DNA from: Amoebophrya sp. A120
Taxonomy: Eukaryota > Sar > Dinophyceae > Syndiniales > Amoebophryaceae
NCBI GenBank assembly: GCA_905178155.1
Contig: CAJINV010000001.1
Coordinates: forward strand, 5,770,750-5,834,749
DNA length: 64,000 nt
Reading direction: 5' to 3'
Shown here: positions 49,828-60,100 of the stretch, piece by piece
Position numbering within the stretch: position 1 is the first letter of the stretch
Layout of the letters: each line of letters begins with the position of its first letter
Translations under genes and position numbers: made by a program
Notes under the pieces: model-generated
Told to the model about the DNA's origin: nothing
The model's database searches: none
The model's input: only the letters and a program-made list of their open reading frames with translations

Positions 49828-50284
49828 GCATCGCGAAGCCAAGGCAGTGCGTTTGCACCAGGTTTGATGTTGCCATGGAACCGAAGAGCCACCACCTTGT
49901 CTTCGTCCGTTTGGTCTGTGATTCGTTGTAACAGTAAGATCAACATGCGGGTTCTGCAATCGACGCGACAGCCGCAGAAAAATCGCTGTTACCTTGTCCT
50001 CAAAGGTAGTCTTGAGGGATGTTGTTGTTCTTTTCTGTAACTGTTTCGTGATGTCGCTTGTTCGCACGGATCGGTCGCTGCTCCGAGTTTCGTGTTTTTC
50101 TACGCCAGGCAATGATTATTAGCACCGCTGCTGCTGATGTTGAATTTCATTTACATTTCTTTTACCAACGAGTGCGAGCATACCGAACGGTAAGATTTAG
50201 CTCATGAATAGCTCCAGCTGCACTCTTAAAGTTCTGGAACGCCACCTCCGACTCCGACTCCCGCAGCCGAGCCGAGCCGTAATG

Positions 50285-50375
50285 AGGCCCGGGAAGAACT
50301 TGTCATGTATGGTGGGACTTGTCATGTATGAGGCCCGGGAAGAACTTGTCATGAGGCCCAGAAATGTCATGTATT
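50285..50375. repeat. Short tandem repeat around GGCCCGGGAAGAACTTGTCA
   Basis: The phrase ATGAGGCCCGGGAAGAAC plus TTGTCATG occurs twice in full, with shorter TTGTCATGTATG and GTCATGTATTG pieces between and after. No reading frame is implied. Confidence 0.8.
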
Positions 50376-50494
50376 GCGGGAGGGATACAAGCATTACTGT
50401 TAGCCGCCTCTACTAGTACAGTAAGCGTGGTCGAGCTCTAGTTCATGAAAAAACCGGCTGCACTCTTAAAGTTCCGGTACGCCAATCCCCTTGC
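50374..50494. repeat. Dispersed repeat, copy 2
   Basis: It matches 47632-47724: GCGGGAGGGATACAAGCATT, GCCGCCTCTACTAG, GTTCATGAAAAAA and TACGCCAATCCCC. It has an inserted GGCTGCACTCTTAAAGTTCC that recurs at about 50215-50240 (GCTGCACTCTTAAAGTTC). Confidence 0.75.
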
Positions 50495-52340
50495 GTGCGT
50501 GCGTGCGTAATATTCTGATCTGATCTGATACAAAAGTCCTAAAAAGTTTAAAATTGTTTTCCGCTTTCGAGCTTTTGGGGCCGCAAGGTGCCTCGGGGTG
50601 CGGCAGGCCGGTTTCGCTACTAGGGTCGCCCTTGTCAAAGCGTCTAGGCTAGCACGTGGGGCTGCTTATTGCCTTCGCCCAGGCTTAGCGAACGCGCTTG
50701 ACTGCGACCCTTTGCGCGTTATCAGCGCCCACGGCTGCCTGCCCTTCGCTGCGTGCCACTTCCGGGCCCGAGCAGCACCACTCACACCATGGGCGGGATG
50801 CGTCATAGCCTAAACACTTCGGAAGAATTGCAGCACAGCTGAAATGATTTAAGAAGTGCCTGCATCAGATTGCGGCGAGCCGCGCGGAGAGACCAGGGAG
50901 CTCTGTGGCTGCGTCTCAGGGAAGATTCACAGGCCGACGACTGCTTTCCCGGTCGGTCGCAGAGGATGCGCCGCGCAAGGCGTCGGTGCTGAAAGGAATG
51001 GAAAGAATGCTGACACCTTTTTGGCCAGAAATTGCCAAAGCATCTGCATTTGTCGCGTATTCCGTGACCCATGGACATGGAGTCGATTTTCATTTTTCCT
51101 GGGGGGGGGGAATGTAAAATGGCCAAAAGGGGAAATGTGAGGTAGCGCCAAACGCGACTACCAGGGGAAATGTAGGGCAGCCCCAAAAGGGAAATGCAGC
51201 ACTGTTAGAAACCTAGACGCGCGAGCACCAACGCAAGTAAACTACGACAGTGGAACAAGTGTGAGTAGTACTGTGCGCCTCGTAATCACGGCGCAGCTCG
51301 CTTACTTATGATAGCCGTGCTAGTATGTATACTAGGCGCAATCTGTGGGGGGCATGGGATAGCAAGTCGCTTGACAATATGCGTGGCAGATGGTAAGGCT
51401 ACGGCTACGGAGGAGGATGATGGACCTCAGATCGAGGGCCTAGCACGCCCGAAAGATTTGCTACCAGACTGGCCAGATTTGCGTCGCGATTTGCGTCGTG
51501 TTTCGCTTCTGGCCGTCACTAGGTCACGCTGGTGCTCCGATCTATCCAACACAAATAGAAATGTAAATGCACAAAAGTGGGAACTTTTGCAGAGTCGGGT
51601 GGCCGACATTCCGGAGAAGTTTAAACGAAATGCAAACGATAATGACTCCCAGGAGGTTCCGAAAATGTCGCCCGGGGTGTATCTTGGAGACCCCTCCCCG
51701 AAAGCCACCAGATTTATTTCAGGCGAAAGCCCCAGACCATGCTCGAAGGCCCGCGCCTGCCATCTGGCCCGGCCGGGGCGAATCGTCGCGCCCTTGGCCT
51801 CAAGAAGGCGCCCACTGCGACCCGTTTGCGAAAATGACACGGGTCGCGCCCGTGTCAGCTGCCTTGGGTGCCTTTGCACTTGAGGACGTGTTGTATGTCT
51901 CGGGCGCACGTACATACTAGTATGCAGGGACGGCGGAGCCGGAAAAAAAATCGCGCAGCTGAGTTTCCGCCGAAGGAAGTCGCTCTGTGCCCGGCTGTTG
52001 CGCAGAAGCCGAGAAGGCCTGCGGCATAGGAGCAGAGAACAGCCACCAGGTTTCCGTGGGAGCTTTGGCCCAGGTTCGTGCGGCCTATCAAATCGGCCCG
52101 CTTTGATGGACTTGCTGCTAGCGCGCACACAAGCGCTCCGCGCTGGCGCGGGGCACTGCATGCAACAACACGCCCCAAAACGACGTCGCCGCCGGTACTT
52201 GTTAGGGGGCACCGGATAGGGGAGCTTTGCCCGGGCTCGCACGCGCTTGAATTGTCAATTTTTTGAAAAATGTAATAAAGAAAATGTAAGATGATCATGA
52301 TCAGTCGGCGACGGTGCTAACGATTATAGTACTTTGGCAA

Positions 52341-52661
52341 ATGCAACAGCGCTGTCGGCTTCGCGTTCTCAGCAGCGATCCACTTGCGGACATCTATTTT
52401 GATGCTGAATCAGCGGACGATCTCGCCACGCAAATTCTGGAGACTACGGCTTTGTGGAATGAGCATCAGATCCCCAAGTTGGATGAGACGCTGAAGAAAC
52501 GCTGGAATGAAAACAACCACGATGAAATCCAAGCCGATAAAGCGGACAACGTGTACTCATCCTATGTTACGCCTTACATGAAAGCGCCGGAGATGCCGTA
52601 CCAACATCCCACGTCGGGGAATCACGCGTCGCGCCCCAACCATCACGGGGGCGCTTCGTGA
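52341..52661 (+). CDS. Possible small protein, 106 aa
   Basis: An ATG-started frame with protein-like composition: LADIYFDAESADDLATQILE, a helix LWNEHQIPKLDETLKKRW, then Asn/His/Pro-rich tail (YVTPYMKAPEMPYQHP). No family is recognised. It could be a stand-alone small gene or the last exon of a longer transcript beginning upstream; no convincing acceptor was seen. Confidence 0.4.
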   Translation: MQQRCRLRVLSSDPLADIYFDAESADDLATQILETTALWNEHQIPKLDETLKKRWNENNHDEIQADKADNVYSSYVTPYMKAPEMPYQHPTSGNHASRPNHHGGAS

Positions 52662-53576
52662 TCGATTTTCGTGATCTTTGGTATTTTTTCCAAGCGCTTT
52701 TCATTCGTTCTAAAGTTGACTCGTTCTACGCACGACGAATGAATCGTCTTTCAGCTGAGAGCCATCACCTTGCTACTCGCACTGTTCGCTTTTGATGACT
52801 GCAGCGCAAGTTTCGCATTTTCGCATGCTTGCAAAGCCGTATATATACTACTCGGACGTCGAAAAAAAATACAAGGTATGCCCACGCGGAACTTTTGCCG
52901 GGACCTGCCGTGATTATCCTAAGGAGTGTCAGATCGAAGGAAGATAGAGGTCGAGTATAGCAATGGACCAATCTCGATTTTTGTCATTACGGCACATCAT
53001 ATGTGTGAACTTACCTTATCATCTTCAAGTTAAGATTGGCGTTCTAGCTTATTCAACAAAAACTGTTTTTAATGTGGGTGCGCAGAATGCCGCGCAAAGG
53101 CAAAACAAGAGGAGAAAGGAGGAAAACGTGACTACAAGAGGAGAAATGACACTGAGCGTCCTTTTCTGAGCCTTTTACTGGGTAAGCTCATCGGCATTAT
53201 TGCTACACCGTTTAACCTAATAAGCACCGCTTGACGGCGGACATACTGGCTGTGAACAGGCTGGGCGTTCGCCGTTAGCCGATTGGCAACTTACCGGCAG
53301 CGCGCGTTTGACAACTATTTATTAGCACACGGGAAACTCTTGTATTTTGGATTTTTGCGATCTTCGTTGCTTCCACTGGGGATCGCTCGGCTCGCGCCAG
53401 CTCCCGGTTGAAGTTTTCTCTTTTGGAAAATTGTCCTAACTCCCCTGGGATCATTTTCTAGCGGTTTTGTTCTCGGGCATTCATCCATGTAATTGATGCT
53501 TTTATTTGCCATGAGCCCATACTTCTATAGTTACACTGTGGAGTAGCTGCAGTGTGTCCGCTTCCGTTGTAACTTT
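52662..53576. other. Intergenic region
   Basis: About 900 bp with no supported gene; contains a short frame at 52963-53169 of no character. Confidence 0.45.
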
Positions 53577-55460
53577 ATGTCCATTCGGCACGTTGCGCGA
53601 GGCTCCTGGAGCCCGTTTTTCTTTTCCAGTTGGAAAATGGTTCACTTTTTTGCGCATGCAGCGGTCCTGCTTTGGAGAAGTTTGGTTCTGCTGGGCGGAT
53701 ATCCCGCCGCGGCCGAAGAGGAAGCAGTAACCGCGGAACAGAACGACCTGAAAAACCCCACGGTCGTGTACGACTTGTTGCGTGCAACCTCCAAGAGCGG
53801 CGCACCGGATTTATCGGAAATTTGCGCGTTCGGGCTTGGTCGGTACCACCTGGAGCTGCTCCAGTACTGGCTCAGGGAAGACGGCGCGCGCTTGGCGCAT
53901 CTGTTCGACGTGAAGGACATCGAGCCTCTTCTAGCCTTGAAAGAGGAATTTGCCGACCGCGCGCTGTTCGGCGCGGACTACGAGAAATGGGAAACGACCG
54001 GCCGGAAGGTCTCCTGCTCGACCGTGTTGTTCTCGGTCGAGGGGCCGAAATTCACGCTGGAGCGCGTGATGGAAAACATCCGGCGGGACAAGGCGTCCTT
54101 CGTGTTTCTCAGCTACGACTGCATGACGCAAACGCCGGACGACGAGAAATCTGACGGTGCGGTCACGATGAGCGGGCAGTGCGCGTTCTTGAACACGTTC
54201 TGGGTGAAGACGAAGCTGATGTGGCACGGGCGGTGTTCGCACGACATGTGTGTTGCGGCAAACATACCGGTGGAGGATATTGAGGAGCCGAATGTGGTGG
54301 AGCAGGAGTGCAGTCTGTTTGAAAAGCCGCCCAGCCTCGGAACGGCGGAGGAGTTTTCGACGAAAATGCTGTCCGAATACGCCCAGGATTGGTTTCTCCA
54401 ATACAACTTCTTTCGCGAGAAAGCCTCCCATTACCCCACTCTGCAAAAAGCGTCGTCCTCCAAGCGGCGCCAGCTTGCAGTGAAGCTAGCGGAGGAGGGC
54501 GGGTCCTCGTCTTCGGCGCAGGGGGAAATCGGTGACTGGTCGTCGATGCACGAACTGTTGCAAGACGAGCAAGGTGGTGCGACGGCTGGTGCTGAGGTTA
54601 TGACTAGTAGCAGCATGGAAGTTGTACTAGATGAAGCGACTGCTAATGTCAAGAACCATCAAAAAACATACGTCGACCTGGGTGGGTGTCTTCCCTTCGA
54701 CTACAGCAACACGGTGTTTTTCGATCGCTGCCAGGCGGAACGCTGGAGTCGGGGGCTGTGCGTGGAGCCCAACCCGACGCTGACGCCGTTCCTCGAAGCC
54801 TACCGGCGGTGCAAGGTGGTACCCTACTGCGTCGCCGACCGCGACAAGCCCCGGAACGTGTTTCGGTACCGCGACGGGGCCAGTGCCTTCGCCGCCCGCT
54901 GCACCACGCTCGCGAATTTGCTTCTTTCCGCGGACCTGCACGACGTGGACTTTCTCTCGGTGGACATCGAGGGGCAGGAAAAAAAAGTGTTCCAGGACTT
55001 CCCGTTCCACGCCTTCAACGTGAAGTTTGTCGTGGTTGAAGTCGGGACGGGCGTCAACTGGCTCGAACTAGACACCGCGTTTCTGCGCGGCGGCTACATC
55101 AAGATCGGCATTCTCGGTCGCGACTGCGTGTACGCGAAGCGGTCGGCGCTGAAGGAGCTGAAGGGTCACCTTCCCGGCTTCGAGATGCTGAACCGCCTGC
55201 CCGCGGACGCGCGCTACGGACTGCCGGAAAATTGGGAGGAGTTTCACGGGCAGGTGATCCGCGATGAAACGCGGGCGGAGGAGTACGCGCAAGCGCGCAT
55301 CCGACGGGAGGTGGTGCTGAAGCGCCAGGGCTTTTCCGAACAGGAAGCCTTTGTCGAAGCGAAAAGAATGGTGGATCTGGTTTGGGCGGAGAAGCGACAG
55401 CTGCCTGGCGGATACCTGCCCGACGAAAAGCCAAACCTCCCCGTGCACGAGTTGGACTGA
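53577..55460 (+). CDS. FkbM-type methyltransferase domain protein
   Basis: It is 627 aa in a single exon. The start at 53577 is the first ATG; a second ATG at 53637 would begin directly at a hydrophobic signal-like stretch (MVHFFAHAAVLLWRSLVLL). The middle (residues about 50-340) is unknown and contains several Cys, WHGRCSHDMCV and a Ser-rich linker. The C-terminal part is a Methyltransf_21/FkbM fold: TYVDLGGCLPFDYSNTVFF (motif I), GLCVEPNPTLTPFLEAY, CKVVPYCVADRD, VDFLSVDIEGQEKKVF and FVVVEVGTG. The VDIEG motif is typical of the family. The tail is helical and charged (EEYAQARIRREVVLKRQGF). The family methylates sugars or other hydroxyls; a lumenal location is inferred from the signal stretch. 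Confidence 0.85.
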   Translation: MSIRHVARGSWSPFFFSSWKMVHFFAHAAVLLWRSLVLLGGYPAAAEEEAVTAEQNDLKNPTVVYDLLRATSKSGAPDLSEICAFGLGRYHLELLQYWLREDGARLAHLFDVKDIEPLLALKEEFADRALFGADYEKWETTGRKVSCSTVLFSVEGPKFTLERVMENIRRDKASFVFLSYDCMTQTPDDEKSDGAVTMSGQCAFLNTFWVKTKLMWHGRCSHDMCVAANIPVEDIEEPNVVEQECSLFEKPPSLGTAEEFSTKMLSEYAQDWFLQYNFFREKASHYPTLQKASSSKRRQLAVKLAEEGGSSSSAQGEIGDWSSMHELLQDEQGGATAGAEVMTSSSMEVVLDEATANVKNHQKTYVDLGGCLPFDYSNTVFFDRCQAERWSRGLCVEPNPTLTPFLEAYRRCKVVPYCVADRDKPRNVFRYRDGASAFAARCTTLANLLLSADLHDVDFLSVDIEGQEKKVFQDFPFHAFNVKFVVVEVGTGVNWLELDTAFLRGGYIKIGILGRDCVYAKRSALKELKGHLPGFEMLNRLPADARYGLPENWEEFHGQVIRDETRAEEYAQARIRREVVLKRQGFSEQEAFVEAKRMVDLVWAEKRQLPGGYLPDEKPNLPVHELD

Positions 55461-56009
55461 TAGAGTTGAATGTAGCAGGAACTAAAATCGCTGGCAGCGG
55501 TGTTAGAATCGCGAGAAACGCACAGACCGCGTTTCCTGATCATCTGGGTGTTCGATCGTGTTGTACCGATCCGCACTGCAGCTCGGGCTGTGTCCGGCTG
55601 CAGATGAAAAAGTGTTTCTTGACGCTGGCTGGATCGCTGCGTGTCAAAGAAAGAAGGAGAAGGTCTGTGGGAAGATCATAAGGAAAGGAACAAATTGCAG
55701 ATAGAAGATCTTCGAGTATCATCTATCCGAAATCGTTATTATCGCAGTCGTGATTCTTGTACGGATCAGAAGGACCAAATACAAGGATGGACATGCAGTG
55801 CGGATTTTTCAGCTTGTATCAAGTCTCAATTACACGAAGTCTTCATTCGTTTTCGTCCTTGAAGCAGGCAACATAGATACATTCCTCCATTCTGAACCTT
55901 GCTTTCGACACTGTACCTCTACGCACCTCACTATCTACTTCTACCACGTAACTTGACGTATGAACCGTTGAAAATTTTCTCCTTACGACGTTTCCTCTCT
56001 TGCAAAAGC
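55461..56009. other. Intergenic region
   Basis: About 550 bp with no supported gene. Confidence 0.45.
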
Positions 56010-56495
56010 ATGTCTGCGTACCCGCAGGTGCAGTACGTGACGGCGAGCGAGCTGCGGCTGATGCTGAATCAGAAGCAGAACAAGTTTCCGGGATTTGAGG
56101 ACATTGAGATTATTGACGTGCGCGATGACGACCGGGCGGAGGGCGGTCACATTCCGGGCTCCCGGTGGGTGCCTAGCCGACAATTTCGGCAACGGCTGCC
56201 AGAGCTCGTCGAACAATACAAGACCGTGAACAAGACGCTGGTTTTCCACTGCATGTTCTCGCAATCCCGGGGGCCCAGCTGTGCGCGGCTCTTTGCGGAG
56301 GCGGCGGGCAAGCAAGAAGACGTCGCAACGGTTTGTAAGGTCCGCATACTCCGGGGCGGGTTTATCGGCTGGGAGACCGAGTGTCCAGACTACATAGAAC
56401 AAAAGAACGAAACGGAAGGACCAAGGAAATTCTTCGTTTTTGAGGACGACGAAAGAAATATTGAAAAGGCCGACACGGCCGAGGGAAACGGATGA
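56010..56495 (+). CDS. CDC25/ACR2-like rhodanese-fold phosphatase
   Basis: It is 161 aa in a single exon, ATG at 56010. The rhodanese fold is seen in VTASELRLML, EIIDVRDDDRAEGGHIPGSR and the active-site loop FHCMFSQSRGPSCA, with the C-x5-R signature at Cys81 and Arg87. It ends ILRGGFIGWETECPDY. Length and loop match the small CDC25-like/ACR2 proteins of plants and the yeast Ych1 type, which act as dual-specificity phosphatases or arsenate reductases; they lack the N-terminal regulatory region of animal CDC25. The tail after residue 130 is acidic. Substrate cannot be told. Confidence 0.88.
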   Translation: MSAYPQVQYVTASELRLMLNQKQNKFPGFEDIEIIDVRDDDRAEGGHIPGSRWVPSRQFRQRLPELVEQYKTVNKTLVFHCMFSQSRGPSCARLFAEAAGKQEDVATVCKVRILRGGFIGWETECPDYIEQKNETEGPRKFFVFEDDERNIEKADTAEGNG

Positions 56496-57143
56496 AGAAA
56501 AAGCCGCTTTGTGAATATGTGACACTGTATTTCGGACGTGAGAAGCAAGACTGGTTTGACTATACGACGACGCATGAGTGCCCAAGGGCGCGGTTACGAA
56601 CGGAAAGCAATGTTGTATGTGGACGGTACTTGTCCTGCTCGATAATCGTCTTTGTGTTCTATCGGAAATATCAATGTTGCTCTTCTTTCTGTTGCCGTTG
56701 GGTATGAATTAGTACGCCAATTTCGCAAAGCTAAAGTCATTTCGTCGTCTGCGAGAAGTTCGTGAGCTGGTTGTTCGCGACTCTAGTTGGAATTCGAGTG
56801 AAGGAGTATCCTTGTTTGTGGAAAGAAGTCAGTCCCGGTTAATCTTTCGTCATCAAGCTCTACTACTGGTGGCTTGGAGTCGTGCTGCTCGTACTATCGT
56901 CGCATGCTCTAATTAAACCCGGTTAAAAGTCGTGATTTCACCTGCGCAAATTGATTAGTTCACGGAGAGGCGACGACGTACAAAGTTACTTAGTTGTAGT
57001 TGGTTTGACGTCTACTTCTGTTCGCTTGCATCACCGCTTCTTATGCATCGAGAAAGTACAATGGCGTTGGCACAGGACGGCACGTGAGGAAGATCTTCAT
57101 CTGAAATAACGAAGGAAACCTTCTACCGCGAAGGAAAAGGCGA
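56496..57143. other. Intergenic region
   Basis: About 650 bp with no supported gene. Confidence 0.45.
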
Positions 57144-60100
57144 ATGATGCGTGCAGTTGTGAAAATTCGCCGCAGGGGTATCTGCCTTGTGGCGCTGTTG
57201 CTGGATTCAGCAGCGCAGGCGCTTTTCGGGCAGGAACAGCAGGAAGAGATCGAAATCCCCTTTGACGCCTATACCGAAGAAAGTGATGCGGCACAGGCGG
57301 AAAAAGCCGCTGCCGCTGCGCCGCGGTCGTTTCGGCGGCGACGCGAGGAGAGGGATAAAGACAAGAACAAACCTGCTCCCGCACGTGTGGTACCACGTTC
57401 CCCGGTCATCTCTGCACCTCCGGCCAGCGCGGATGATAGCAGCAGTGCCGTTCTTGACGATGAAAATATTCAGCCGAGTGCATTCCTGGAAAATAAATCC
57501 GCGGGGAGTAAACTAGACTCGCGGGTGGGCCACCTTCCTCCTTCCGGCGCAGAGCCCCAGTTTCACTTCGCGGGAAAGGACTTTTCGGCACACGCTGACC
57601 CACGGTACCTGGACGATCCCCGCACACTGCAGGGGGACAACCTGGAAGAGTACGTGTCCGTGCTTCGCGCCCGGCCGCTCGGGGAGGCGCTCGCGCAGGC
57701 GTTGGCCGCGGCGGCCGCGGCGCCCGATACCCACGTGCTGCCGGCCGTCTGCGAGGCGGCGGTCCTCCTGAATGGGAACGCGCTGGAGGAGGTGTCCAAG
57801 TACTTCGGAAAACTGGAGGCCACCGCGCACTACGGGGCGCCCTCGACGAACGCGCTGATCACGTTGACGAAACATGCTGTGGAAAAGGGTACGGCTGCGG
57901 TGTACAGCGAGTACGGATTTCGCATCACGCCGGAAACGCTGACCTTCACCGCGGTGCGGACCAGCCCGCTGATGCTTAAGTTCGCGCCGAACAGCATGCA
58001 AAACGATCCGGACTTTGTGGATTGGGTAGTGCGCCTGAACGGCCACGCATTGGAGTTTGCCTCGGAAGAAGTGAAGAAGAACCGCGACGTGATCACGTCC
58101 GCCATTCTCACTAACGCCACCAGGTACTTGCTTGTTCTATAGCAACTACGATAACATTATCGTACTCGTGAATGATGGTGCAAAAATGACTATCGCAAGC
58201 TTTTGGAGACGAAAGGGCGATGAATCAGTTGCGATTTGTTCCCAGAAAAGTTAATGTGCGAGGAAAGCAACTTCGTTTGTTGTTGTTCTGTATAAGTGAG
58301 TCCTCAAGATGAAAACATGTTTTCTAATCCCATTTTACAGTTTGCAGTTTGCGGACACCTTGATGCGAGAGGACCGGCACCTGTGTGACCTCGCGATCCG
58401 GACCAACGGTACCGCGATCCAGCACTGCGCCCCGCACTTTCGAGGCGACGTCGAGTTCGCGTTGCAAGCCATCGGCCACGACATGCGCGCGCCCGCAGTA
58501 GTGTATGAGGACACGGGCAAACAAGACTGGGAACCGTTTCTGAAGCACGACACCGACGCGACCGAGCACGGGCGGCTCACGCAGCAAATGAAGGCGCTGC
58601 GCGACCTCGCCAGCAGCGAGGAGGCCACCGCGGAGACGTGCGCGCTGTACCACCTGGACGCGGAGCTCCGCTGCGATCACGACCTAGTCTACATGGCGGT
58701 TGCCAACCGGGGGCGGTGCCTGGTCGCCGCGTGCGACGAGGCCAAGATGGATCCGTTCATCGTGGAGACGGCGCTCTTTAACACCTGGCGCGCTGCTGCC
58801 TACGTGAAGCCGGAGTTCTGGGCCTCGCCGGAGGGACTCAGCACCTTGCGGTTCTTCTTCGTCGTGTCGCAGGGGGGTATTTACCCGTATCTTCCGGATG
58901 CTTTGAAGCAGCACCCGACCTTCCAGCGCGTGGCGGTAGGCGCGGAGCCGATCGTGGCCTACCCGATCCTTCCCAGTGCGAGTAGCCGGGTACAGTACGC
59001 TGAGCTGGCGATCGTTCGGAGCAACGGGTACGCTCTGAAATTCATGGACACGCCGGAATTTTCGGAGAAGTACGCGGAACTCGTGCGGTTGGCGCTCGGC
59101 GTGAACGGCTTGGCGCTGCAGTTTGTGGATCGGCAGCGGCTGCCGGCCGACGAACAGAAGTATGTCTGCTACGACGCCGTGCTGCAGACGCCGCTGGCGT
59201 GGCAGTACTGCAGCGACGCGGAGCGGCGCCCCGTGGCAACGCCGTCGTTCCTTCGGCAGCTGCTGCTACGCGACGGACGCATGCTGGAGCACCTGCCCGA
59301 CACCGTGCGCCAGGACCCGGAGATGGTTAGCCTCGCGGTGCGGGACCCAAAGAGGGCGCACATGATGCAGTTCGCGAGCGCCGCGCTGCGCAACGACGTC
59401 TTGTTCCTGCGCCAGCTCGCGCTGCGGCATCGCCACATCAAGTGGATGCCCTACGTTTTCGAGAAGCCTCGCGCGGACATCGTGTTGGCGGAGATGGGAG
59501 TCACTTTCATGGACGGCGCCACAGTCTTCAAGTGGATGGCGGTTTCACTCTGCGCGGACAAGGAGCTGGCGTACCAGGCCGTTGTCGTGAACGAGGACGT
59601 TCCCAAGGCCGGCTTCACGAACTCGACCGACGTGAGTACCGGCATGAAGCTGACGAAGCGCGCGCAGGACCTTGCGTACAGGTACTTTCCCTTGCAGTTG
59701 CAACACGACCTGTGGCGGGAGGCGCTCTACGTCGCTAATCCGCTCGGCGTCACGGGCTTACTGTCCGCGGCGGCACTGCCACCCCTGAGTCGGCGGCTGA
59801 CACCGGAGGCGGCGGACTTCCTTGCGCTCGGCGGGCAGTACCACTACGTGCCGCGCCCCGTGCAAACGCGGCGCCGGACGGAGGACGCCTTGCTGGCGAT
59901 GGGGAACCGCGGGGAGACCATCATCTGGCAAACGCTAGAGCCGACCCTGGTCGACAAGAGTCTGGTCGTGTTTGCGGTCGCGCAGATGAGCAACAACCAC
60001 GGCACCGTGCTCAATGCCCTCGAGCCACACTTGCGGAACGACAAGGAGATTCGCGAAATGGCCGTGACCGCGGAGCGCGACGACGCCTGCCTGTGGCAGG

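Larger units (their letters stand above)
49828..52340. other. Repeat-rich region without a supported gene
   Basis: About 2.5 kb. It holds dispersed repeats (50190-50494), a short tandem array (50285-50375), a GC-richer stretch at 50570-50810, GGGAAATG-type short repeats at 51100-51200 and a GC-rich stretch at 51400-52250. Open frames at 51308-51883 (+) and 51427-52242 (-) overlap each other, and their translations lack recognisable domains. It could be degenerate mobile DNA. Confidence 0.5.

Noticed and set aside
51427-52242. 271-aa minus-strand frame in the repeat-rich region
   Set aside because: It overlaps a plus-strand frame of similar length, lies in GC-rich repeat DNA and has no domain; a decayed element is possible but not shown.
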